A stretch of DNA of 64,000 nucleotides from Sceloporus undulatus (lineage: Eukaryota; Chordata; Lepidosauria; Squamata; Phrynosomatidae), in contig NC_056527.1 of assembly GCF_019175285.1 (NCBI RefSeq), positions 106,925,746 to 106,989,745 on the forward strand. The letters are read 5' to 3'. The translations under genes were made by a program, and so were the position numbers. Below are positions 10,067 to 22,000 of the stretch, one piece after another. Under the pieces are notes generated by a model, which worked only from the letters and a program-made list of their open reading frames with translations, was not told the origin of the DNA and made no database searches. How positions within the stretch are numbered: the stretch's first letter is position 1; each line of letters begins with the position of its first letter.

Positions 10067-13000
10067 GTATATCCCGCTTTTCTCCCAATATAGGAACTAA
10101 AGAAATGCCTTTGGAAAAACAAAGGTCAATTGTGCAAGCACAATGTGCTTAGAGACAAAGAACACTTAAAATACATTTTTGGATTACTTTTTTTCACTGG
10201 ACAACATTTTGAACTGCAGCTCCAAAATCTGCCAGCCAGCATGGGGATTCTGGGCATTGTAGTCTAAAAAGGAACATTACCAAGCTCTGAACTAGTCCAG
10301 GTTCTGCATAAAAGCTTCTAACAAAAGAAGGTCTCTCACCTTCTAAGTCTGCCTTGATTCTTTCAATTAGTTTTAATTGATTTAACCAACAGATTAAATG
10401 CACATAGGTTTTTGTTTGTTGTTGAGTGTCTTCAGGTCATTTCCGGCTTATGGTGACCTGAACCTACCTTTGGGGGGGAGGGAAGCACGTTTTGTCCAGA
10501 GGGAGTTTGCCATTTGCCTCTGCCATTGTTCGAAGGGAGGTTGCCAGATTTTGTCTGAGGCTGAGAGAGTGTGACCTGCTCAAGATTACCCAGTTGGTTT
10601 CCATGGCTGAGTGGGATTTCCACCTTGGTTTCCCAGAGTCCTAGTCTAACATTCAAGTGTGCTCTTGCTCCACATAAGTTTACATATAAGTAAAATAATT
10701 CCAAAGAGGAAGCAAAATATACTTTTGTTTCCAGAATCCATGATGAGTAGCCATGGACCTTTGAATGGGGTTCAGGGACAAGAGGGGTCTTGAGCCCCAA
10801 AAGATCAGATAGTCCCACTGAATGATCAGGCACCAAGGATCAGGGCCACCAAGACCCCTGTTTAGTTGAAACCCTTGCCAATCAAACCAGACTCAATTTA
10901 TAACCATCTTTGCATTTCCTTAATAGGAACTTATACATTTTTGCTTTTCCTTGCTATATTAGTTGTATGCTTTGACCAATTTTAGAAGATTCCATTTATT
11001 ATTTTGTCATTGTCTTAACAATGGCCACACTGATTGATTATTACTATTAGTATCAGTATCATTCCCTGTATCCTATGTTTTGTAAAAATGTATGCAGCAT
11101 GGTGTAGTGGTTTGGGAGTTGGACATGACTCTAGAGACCAGGGTTCGATTTCCAGCTTGGCCATGAAACCCACTGGGTGACCTTGGGCAAGTCACACTCT
11201 CTCAACCTCAGGAGAAGGCCATGAACCAATCTTGCTAAGAATGACTTGAACAACACTACAACAAAAATTGCAACTACACAAACTTTGTATGGCCTTTCAG
11301 TCAGTCTGGAAACCCCTCCACCTTGCAGACAGTTCCAGGAATCCTGAAAACACCCTTTCAACCCTGAAGCAGTCTTTTCTTCTCTACACAGTGACTTCTC
11401 TACACATATTGCTCTGCAAAAAGACCTGTCTGTTGTGCTAGTGGTGATCTGTGCACACATGTGTTTTTAAGCCTACATTCTTCCATTTATAGCAGGTGTG
11501 GGCCAGCATAGCCAATGCTAAAGAAAAGTGAGAGTTGCATCCCACCAGCATCCAAATAGCTGCAAGATTCCCACCGTGATTTACAGTGTCAATAAAGTAG
11601 GTACAGTACTAGTGTTATTTTAAAAATAAATAGTCCTGCTTAAAGCTGTGCAACCTTTTGAGCTTCACAGAACTCTCCGCCAAAGAAAAACTTGCAAGTT
11701 TCAGTGCTTTAAACTATGTGGAGAGAGAGCAATCTGGGTTACAAGTGTGTGCACTCTAATTATTTATTTCATGGCTGTTTTTCTATGGAAGGGCCCATAT
11801 GATATGTAAAGATATCTTAATATCTTTAAGATACGGTGGAATTGATGGAGTTTGACAGCACTTTAATTGTCATGGTTCCATCTTATGGAATCCTCGGATT
11901 TGTAGTTTGTTGTGGCACCTGAGTGCTCCGCCAGAGAAGGCTAAGTGGCTCACAAAACTACAAATCTCAGAATTTTCATCTCGTGGCAGAAAGCACAACA
12001 TTGAGGAATACTGGAAGTGGGCCAAGAGAAAACATTTACCAGTTTCTCCCTTGTTAAAATATGCCCACAGCTTGTCAGCCCGTTTTTGAGGAGTGTTTTC
12101 ATCGTCCGGCAAAGTCTTCTGTTCCTCTGGAGGGATCATCTTAAATATTGCCTGGGAGAAAGAAAGAGGGAAAGCCATTGACATCAGTTATTTGGGAAAT
12201 TGAATCAGGTAACATTTAAATTAGTAGGAGATTGCAGAACAAGTTGGCGGAGCTTCTTTCAGACTATAGCCCCAGAGCCACCCAATAATTATGGCCAGTG
12301 GCCATGACTGGCTCTGGGATTCCAAAAGCTATAGTCTTAAATTTGATATCTTCCCAGATTCTGCTAATAGTGGCCTGGGCCATCAGTCTCTCAGTTTTCT
12401 CAGCTATAAGGCATGATTTCCCAACCAATTTCCAAAGAAACCAGAAGTCCAGCCTGTTAGCTTCTGTGTTCTAGTCTTTGACATCTACCAGTCACCCACC
12501 AGCCCTAGCTCAGATTTTCTTTACCTTTCCTCACTGATATAAAAATGTAGGGGATTTGGAAATATCAATGTGGGGGGAAAGTGTTTTGGGAGGACAGGAG
12601 CTAAAGACAGAGGTAAACTGAGATAGGTGTCGAGGGCACAACCCAGTTACCCATCGAGGCCACCATTCTGTACCAGTTGTCTATAGGAAATTTGCAAGCA
12701 GAGCATAAATGTAATAACATCTTCCCTGCTTGTGTTTCCTTGAAACTGGTGTTGAGAAATATGCTGCTGCTGCTGCTGTGTGCCTTCAAGTCATTTATGA
12801 CATACGGTGGCCCTAAGGCAAATTTATTGTGGAATCTTCTTGGCAAATGTTTGCGAAGGGGGTTTGCCATTGCCATCCTCTGAGGCTGAGAGAGTGTGAC
12901 CAAGGTCACCCAGTGGGTTTACATGGCCGAGCCAGGATTCAAATCCTGTTGTGTGTTAGTCCAAACCACTACACCATCCTGGCTCTCTTTCACAAGTATA

Positions 13001-16000
13001 TTGCTTCTAAAAATGGTGGTAATCTATTGCCACTAATTATTAATAGCCGTTGATAGCCTTAATCCTCCATAAACTTGTCTAATCCGCTTTTAAAAGCTAC
13101 CTAAATTAGTTGATAGCCCAGATCCCATCTGATCTTGGATGCTAAGCAGGGTGAGCCCTGGTTAGTATTTAGGTGGGAGACTGCCAAAAATTGCCAGGCA
13201 ATTGTCAGCAGAATTTCAGAGGAAGGAACTGGCAAAATCACTTCTGAGTATGCATTGCCTAAGAAAACCCTATGAAATTCATGGGGTTGCCATAAGTCAA
13301 CAGGCAACTCAAAGGCATGTACGCACATGCACACACAAGTAGATGGCAGTCACTGCATTTTGTGGTAGGAAGTTCCACAGTTTAGCTATGTTCTGCATGG
13401 CAAAGTGCTTCCTTTCATCAACCCATGCCACCAATCCACAATCCACCATCTAAGAGGGTCACCTCTCTCTACCTAATGGCAGGGACTACTTCTTGGAAAG
13501 AGTTCCCATACCTTGGATTCAACATTGGCGGGGTACAGACCGCCGCTTTGCGGCGGTCCGCCGCCGCCATTTGCTCCGCGCGGGAGCCGCAGCAGCCAAA
13601 CCGCGCGACTCCCGCGCGGAGCAAAAAAGAAGCTCCATTTCGGAGCTTCTTTTTGCGGCGCCTCAATGACGTCGCGAGGCGCCTGGCGCGGACTCGCGAC
13701 GTCATAGGCGCCGCGACACGTCTGGACGCTGTGCGTCCAGTACGTAAAGATGGCGGCGCCCATGTAGAAGGGGCGCCGCCATCTTGTACGTATACAATAC
13801 GTACTAGGGTTAGGGGGGTGCGGAAGCACTGCCCCTTCCTAACCCTAGTACGTATTGTATACGTACTAAATGGCGGTTTGTATCCCGCCCTTGATCACAA
13901 TGGAGAAATCAGGCAAGAAATAAGAAGACAGGAAAAGGAAGAGCAGCCATGAAAGAACTAGACATGATTGTAAAGAGTAAAGATATACAACTGAAGTCAG
14001 AATTGTCCAAGCCATTGTATTCCCCATCACGATGTACAGATGTGAGAACTGGACAGTGAAGAATGTGGATAAAAAGAAAATCAACTCATTTGAGATATGG
14101 TGCTGGAGAAGAGTGCTGAGAATACTGGGGACAGCCAAAAAGGCAAACAAATGGGTCTTTGAACAGATCAAGCCTGAACTCTCCCTGGAAGCTATGGCCC
14201 AGTCCAGACAGGCCGAAAAGGATGCCCTCATCATGTGCGAGGGGTTTCTCGGGGTGGTGCTTCTAGACTCTCCTCGCCCCTCGCACATGACAAATGGCAG
14301 TGCCCTGTACAGACAGGCGCCGCCATTATGACATGCCGGATGCATAGCATCTGCACATGAGGGCGCCATTACGATGTTGCAAGTGCGCCTGTGCACTGCG
14401 ACGTCATAATGGCGTCGCAAGAAGAACCCACTTTTCACGGGTTCTTTTTGGTCCGCGGGGAAGCCCTGTAGTCTGGAGGCTGAGGCTTCCCTGCGGACCA
14501 AAACTAGGCACCGGGAGACCATCCTTTTTGGACGGTCTTTCCCGCACCTAAGATGATTAAATTGAGGCTGTTGTACTTTGGTGACATCTTGAGAAGGCTT
14601 GGATCAGTGGAAGACAAGAATGCTAGGAAAGGCAGAAGGTGCCAGAAAGACTGCATGCCAGATGGATAGATTCAATCAGGAAAGTCATAGGCCTGAACCT
14701 ACAAGACCTAAGCAGAGCAGTGGAGAATAAAGGTTCTTGGAGATGTCTCATCCACCAAATTGCCATGAGTCGACACACGGGCAGATAATAACAAAGTTGC
14801 ACACTGTCTGAAAAAAAAATCAGAACTTCTAGCTTTGCGTTGCTTCACAACCTACAATTCCCAGATGCTCTGCAGCCACCCCAGGAAAATTAAAGAAATA
14901 AAAATTGAATGAAATGAAAGAATAAGAAACAAAAAATAGAATCAAAATAAAAAAAAAACGACACAGGGTAAGCCTCTTAAGAGCTCCGTTATAGAAACTG
15001 ATTCTAAAAAGGGCTCAGTGAGTCAAAAAGGTTGGGAACCCCTTGTCTATAACAAGGATGGAGAGTTTCTGTTCTGCCGGAGGTGCCTGATTTCTGTGAA
15101 GTGTCTTTTGTCACTGGATTATAGTGCAGACCAGCAATGGGCATCAGGAGGCCCATCCAGATTTTGTTAGACTGAAAGTCCCAGCAGCCTTAGCTAGTGG
15201 GAAAGCATGCTGGAAGTTGCCATTCCAACAACATCTAGAGGGCCACGTGATTCACGCCCCATATTTCTAGGATAGAAGGGCTGGGGGAACTGCAGGAGGG
15301 GATGAATTAACAAATATGGAAAAGGAATGTGACAGTTAGAAGTGTTTCACCTGTTCTGCTTTCTTTTAGTCCAATGGTTTCCCATCTGAGGTGCAAATAT
15401 ATAATTGGACTACATTTCCCAGAATCCCTGATCATTGGCCATGCTAATGGGAATTTTGGGGAGTTGTAGCCTGACAACATCTAGAAACCGTGTTTTAGCT
15501 TGTTTTCTTCTAGTGAAGCTCCTTCAGTATTCCGTCTGAGGCACAGTTTCATTCCCAGCCATCCTAAGAGACTTCCCTTTTGCTCTGCAGTCTGCATCTG
15601 GATGCTGGTGGGATTCATCCGACTTGAGGTTGACCCATCCTTCCTTCCATTTGGAAACCAATGTGCAAGCAACCACTTTCTGATGCCTGAAGTTTCTACC
15701 TGCATCTCATCCTGGAGGCCATTTCAGGTGTGTGACGTAGAATATATGTATAGATAGACACACCTTTGGGTTAATCCTGGGTTTACAGGCGATTAGGGGA
15801 GCCTCCAGATGGCTTGAGCGAGCCCAGTTTGGGGTCTGTCCAAGTGACAGGCACCAGGGAAAACTGCTTAACTGTCGTGAGGTGTTCTACCACTTTTCCT
15901 TCTTTGTTACTTGGAGTCAGTCTGAGGCTGCATTTGGAGAAATGAAATAATATAGTTCACACCATTTTAACGCCATGGCTCAATGCTATGGGATTCTGGA

Positions 16001-19000
16001 CACTGTAGTCTGATGTGGCACCTGAGCTCTCTGACAGGAAAACTAAATGTCTCACAAAATTACCATTCTTAGAATTCCATACCATTGAGCCACGGTAGTT
16101 AAAGTGGTGTTAAACTGGATTATTTCTGCAGTGCGGGTTTATCCTAAGAAGACCTCTCCTCCAGTAGTAGAAGTGGTTGAGAAGAGAATGAAATAAAACT
16201 TGGGGAGCGGGAGGGGAAATCTTGTCAAATGCCTCTAAAAATTCCTTTTAAAAGTCACTCCAACTGTTGAAAGCAGTACAGAAACTACTACTCATTACAC
16301 CAGTATAGTAACGTTTTATGTTATAATATTTGCAGGTTAAATATTCTTCTGTGCCTTTAATAAAAGCCTTACATACAGAAATGAGATTCTTAGCACATTA
16401 GGCTACTATTAAAGGCACAGGAAAAAGCAACCTCACTCACTGTAAGGGATACAAGCACAGTATTCTCCAGTGTGGTACCCCCTCTCTTCTCTACTTACGG
16501 GTACATCACTATATACACAGAAATATAGATACTGTATGCCACTGTGCCCTAAATTCCTAGGTCTTACCCATCTCTTTGAAATGTTATGTAGTAATAGTCT
16601 CTGACAAACCTAGATATAAAATCTATAATGTTTCTCCAGTCAGACAAAACAAGCAGGTAAAATACATTTGATCTGTACCATTATGCTGATTTAAAAGTTT
16701 GGGCTGTATGCTTGGATCATTTTGAATTCTACAAATACAAGATATAGAGGAAACTTTGGCATACAAATCCCATGTGCACTAACTAGGGCAGAATAACACA
16801 TTGAGGCTAGACTGAAGCTGCAAAGCGGCTGTTAATTCAATGTGCAGCCTTGAGCGATTGTTGACTACAAAACAAAAACAAAAACGATTTTTTCCACCTG
16901 TCAAATGGGAATATTACTGACTTACCTCACAGGTTGCCTGGTACAAAGTACCATAACTTGTACCTTAAAGGAGTCAACGGGGGGGGGGGATATTTAGTTC
17001 ATTTATCACTGTGAGATGTTTTGAAGGGATTGTAGTTGGATGAAATGTAGGATGCAATAAGTGCAGTGAATAAATAGCCTAGTGATGTGTTATGCAGTGT
17101 GAAAATCTCATGCATCTTGTCTCATCCATATTTTAACAAAAACAAGCTTCTAGTCCTCTTTTTGCAAGAAATTGCTGTGCTTGGTGAAGGCTCAGAAGCC
17201 AGAGAACGGCTGGCTGGGCAAAGTGACTTCCAATGCTTGGAGACTATGGTTGAATTGCCTTCAGAACCCCAAATTCTGGGGTTTCTATATAACTTTGTGT
17301 TCTTCTCTTCTTCTTTGACATTTGGTGTGGCAAAAGCCCTTTGCTCAACTGAGAATAGAGCAGGGACGTAGCCAAGGGGGGGATCTTGGGGTCCGGACCC
17401 CCCCTTCCATTAGAAAAATGAATGGTATGTGCTGCTGCGCCGCCGCACCCAAGCCCCATTATAATGGTGGCAGTTAGTCTGGACCCCCCCCCCTTCCTAA
17501 AATCCTGGCTACGTCCCTGAATAGAGTAATTCCAAAGTGATGGTCATTGCAGTCTGTGTTGCAGCAGGCACAACAGAATTTTTTTAATGGTAATATTGTG
17601 GCATGAACTTTCATGGTCCAGAGATCAATAGTTCCCAGCCTAGATATTGTTGAAGCTTAGTAATCAGAAGCCACATCCAGGATGATCAATGGTGAAGGAT
17701 TCTGGGAGTTGCAGTCCAGTAACATCTAGAAACCCACAAGCTGAGAACCACTTGACTAGACTCCACTTGGTCAAACGTAGCTGGAATAGCTCATTGAAAA
17801 GAAGCTAACATATCTCCTTCAGTCTTTTTTTAATAACTCAGCTGCTTCCTTCTCAAGGTGGTTTGTTGTTTCCACCAGTTAATTTACTTATTTCAGTTCT
17901 CTGATTTTGTTTCAGCCACAATACTACCAATAACTCCTTGTTGACATAGCAAGGTTTCCAGATTGAAATATGGAGTGAGATCCTGTACCTTTAATGATTG
18001 CACAGAAGAGGGAATTTCAATAGGAGCTGCTTGCCATGTAACCAGACAATAAGAAATACAGTACCTGCCAAAATTCCCTTTTCTATACAACCATTAAAGA
18101 GACAGCAGCGTTCTCTAGTTTTCCATCTGGCAACCCTAGACAGTGCTGTGGCTGTTCTGCTGTAATGCACTGTACCAAGGCTTAAGTCATATAGGGAGAC
18201 CAAAGCTAAATCTAGGGAAGTAACCCAGATCTGATGTCTAATGCTGTTTATATAATAACCTTTTTCTTAAAGGCCAAAGGAAAAATCAGTGATGTATATC
18301 CATAGGAATCTGACATTTTAAAATAAGCAACTGAGAATCCAGAGACAGTGTGTTTTATTGCCCAACCTGGAGTTTAAAAAGAAAAAAAATTAAAGGAAAA
18401 AGGAAAAGGAACTCCCCCGTTCCACTAACATCAGGTGCCAGTTCACACTATATAATTACAGCGTTGTCATTCCACTTTAACTGCCATGGTTCCATCCTAT
18501 GGGATCCTGGGACTGGGACTCTGCTGCAGCACTGGAGGTCTAAATACATTTCTCTAACTTTCCAGTTGGCCCAGATTCCATTTTACAGGAAAAGCAAGGC
18601 AATATATTTTGGCTCTTGGGACATCAAATCCCATAAACGCTTCTCAGCCTCAGTCCCTGCAGGTAAATAAATAAAATAACTTCACAAGTGAAAGCATTAA
18701 GCAATTAACTGTTCTTTCATGGCATTCATCTTTTGCTGCTTGAAGCAGCCACCTCACTCAGGCTGTTGCAACACTGCAGAAATAAATCAGTTCGACACCA
18801 CTTGGCTCAATACTATCGAGTTCTGGGAGCTGTAGTTTGCGAGGCACCAGAACTCTCTGACAAGGTAGGTTAGATATTTCACAAAACTACAGATCCCAGA
18901 ATTCCATAGCATTGAGTCATGGCAGTTAAAGGGATTTCAGCATTGCTTTATTTCTGCAGTTTGGCAGTCGCCAAATGATGTTGCCTCTTAATGCAACAGT

Positions 19001-22000
19001 TACCGCTCCATGTTGCAGAAAATGCTGTATATACTCATGTATAAGTCTAGAATTTTTAGTCAAAAAATCGACCCCCAAAACCTAGTCGACTTATCCGTAG
19101 GTCAATGTAAATACTATACTTTAACTCTTATTAAAAAGGGAACCATCCCCTGGTGAAAGGCAAGAGTGGGATCTGTCCTGAAAGCACATCTATCCAGCCT
19201 TTAGTGTGAGCCAGAACAGTTATGCCTGCCATAATATTGTAAGTTCTTTGGCATTGTTTTCCTTTGCTTCATCATTTAGATCCTTTGTTGCATGTCCCTA
19301 AGTTTTACCCTTGACTTATCCAAGGGTCATATCAAAATCCATAATTTTGCCCCCAAAACCTGCCCTCAACTTATACATCAGGTCCATTTATACATGAGGT
19401 CAAGTATATATATAGGGTTGCCATAAGTCAGGACCTCCAAACCAGGACAAATGTAGGACAACATTTTCAAATGTAGGGCAGAGTTTTCATAAATGGAGGA
19501 CACACGAAAAAAATTGATGATTTTTTAAAATGTTAATATAAATGCATGTTTCTTAGGCATGATCAAAATGGAGGACATTTTGAAATTTGAGAGAAGAGGA
19601 CATGTCCTGGAAAAGGAGGAGGATGTCTGGTCATCTTGTCTCTGGTCCAAAATACACTGCAGAAATAAAACATAGCTGGACAGAAATGCCCAGGGGTCCT
19701 CACCAAAGCTGCATCCCCACTGAGGAAATAATCCAGTTCGAGAGTGACTTAACTGTCCTGGGTTAGTGAAGGGGAATGCTGGGAATTGTAGTACACTGTG
19801 GCCCCAGAGCTATCTCTGACAGGGAGTCCCATAACTCTCCAAACGTAGTTGAACTGCAGTGCCCAGAATTCCTCCCCAGGTGCATCCACACTGAGGAAAT
19901 GGTCCAGTTTGAGACTGCTCAGTGCTGGGGAATCCTAGGAATTGTAGTCTATTGTGGCCTCAGAGCCATCTCTGACAGAGAAGTCTCAATGTCTCCCAAA
20001 CACTAGCATTCCCAGGATTCACTAGCATTGAGTTAAAGCAGTCTCAAAGTGGGTTATTACTCCTGCAGAGTGTGAGAGAGATAGAAAGGCTAGGGACTGG
20101 ATTCATTCATTAACTCACAAAAGTAGGATATCTGTGTCCAAAACACACTGCTTTGACTGCCAGGGCTCAGTGCTATGGAATCCTGGGAATTGTAGTTTAT
20201 TGTGGCACCAGAGCTCTCTGACAGAGAAGGCCAAATGCCTCACAGACACCAGAATTCCAGAGCACTGAGCCCTGGCAGTCAAAGTTAGAAGAAATACACA
20301 GGGGCAAAATCAATATTGAAAATGGCCACACACCTCCTCCTCCTCCTCTTCCTCCTCCTCCTCGCTTCAGTGCCAAAGGAAATGGCCCTCTCCCCGCTGC
20401 TGCCTTGCTGGGACCAAACAGGGGAGGAGCTCCTCTTCCCGAGTCTGGCAACCTCCTGTTGCCAACAAGCCTCAAAGATAATTCCCCAAACGTTTGGCTA
20501 AAACTCACCAAATCCCCTCCCCCCCATATCTCACAAAATATTCAGTCAAAATCCCTGAAAAGTCCCTGTAATGTTCATATGGCAATAAAACGTAGCCCTA
20601 ATTGAATAAAAATACACTGGTACCCCGGGTTACGAAATTAATTCGTTCCGCCGCCGCTTTCGTAACCCGGGATACTTCGTAAGCCGAATAGCCCATAGGC
20701 GCTAATGGGGAAAAAGCCGCGGCTGCGCCGCGGCTCCATTTAAAACAGCACCGGGGTTTTTTCGTAACCCGAAAAAACCTTCGTAAGCCGAAACAATAAA
20801 TCCCTATGGGATTTATTCGTATCCCGAAAATTTCGTAACCTGGGTATTTCGTAACCCGGGGGACCAGTGTAATTGGAACTCATTTCAACTCTCAAAATTA
20901 CCATTAAAACCAACCACCAAAATCACACCAAAGGCTCTGAAAAGGACCCATTTTGGTGTGAAAGTCACCAGATTGGCAACACTTGGCCAGGAGTCAAGGA
21001 GGAAACCGTGCAGGGACGCCCCCTAGTGGTGAAAAACCGGGAATGTCCTGCCGGCAGGAAGGTTATGGCAACCCTATAATATGATAGGCTTCTTTCTCTC
21101 ATTTCCTACACAATTATAGCACTCTGATACCACTTTAACTGCCATAGCTGTACAGAATCTTGGGATCTGTAGTTTTGTGTGGAATTAAAATTCTTTGTCA
21201 GAGAGCTCTAGTGCCTTATTGAACTACAAGCCCTGGGATTCCAGGGTTGGAGGCCAGGGTTCAAATCTCGGCTTGGCCATGGAAACGCACTGGGTAACCT
21301 TGGACAAGTCACTTTCTCTCAGCTTCAAAGGAAGGCAAAGGCAAAATCCCTCTGAACAGATCTTACCAAGAAAATCTCATGATTGGTTTGCTTTAGTGTC
21401 GCCATAAATTGAAAATTACTTGAAGGCACAAAACAATAAGAACAACAAAGTAGGATGTTGAATAAGAAACTGAATTTGCTGGGCAATATGTTTGCAAAAG
21501 AGCTGGTAGAGAATCCTGGTGAAGGGGAAAATGTACCAAGGTCCTCATATGTGTAGTTATACAATCCTTACTTTATCTTCAAAGTCTAATTAATCTGATG
21601 ACCAGATGGGATATGGCCTTCGCTGCAGCAAAACCTGAGCACAAATGTCTAAACAGCAAAATAGGATATGTCCTAGAAAACTGCATGGAAATTTTAATAC
21701 AGTAAAACCTTTTGCAAAGTCATTATTTGCTAGTGCATCAGCCTAAAGGGGGCAAAAAAGGAATTAGAAAATGATGCAAGCTACATACTCTTATGTAGAA
21801 AATAACTAGTCTGTCTATAACCTGCGGGAGGTTGAGATAGCAATTGGCGAGAATGAGCAAAGGTTATGCATGCAGCAGGTGAGGAATAATTTGCGCTGTA
21901 GACTCTGGAAATGTTATTTAAAGTTATTTTCTAAATCAAGCAGCAGAAGCAAGAGGTTTAGAAGGAACTGAACAACAACAGACAAGGTGTGTGCATTTTG

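Larger units (their letters stand above)
13420..14800 (+). mobile_element. BovB/RTE LINE 3' fragment split by two palindromic transposons
   Basis: BovB blocks lie at 13470-13527 (CCATACCTTGGATTCAACATT), 13889-14195 (GCAGCCATGAAAGAACTAGAC; GATCAAGCCTGAACTCTCCC) and 14549-14790 (AAGATGATTAAATTGAGGCT to TTGCCATGAGTCGAC). They are collinear, so two insertions explain the gaps. The 3' tail is shared with the local SINEs. Confidence 0.85.

Noticed and set aside
13113-13340. A functional 5S rRNA gene
   Set aside because: Only the internal promoter region matches; it is followed by a SINE body and LINE-type tail.
13801-13850. Interstitial telomere repeat
   Set aside because: Only one or two TTAGGG-like units occur, as arms of a transposon hairpin.
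13425-13952. 175-codon frame at 13.4-13.95 kb
   Set aside because: It crosses the junction between BovB and a GC-rich palindromic transposon. Length is due to GC content, with no domain.
13866-14522. 218-codon minus-strand frame
   Set aside because: It spans reverse BovB and transposon B; not a gene.
20316-20501. Apparent signal peptide (leucine-rich start)
   Set aside because: The leucines come from a (CTC)n microsatellite inside repeat sequence.
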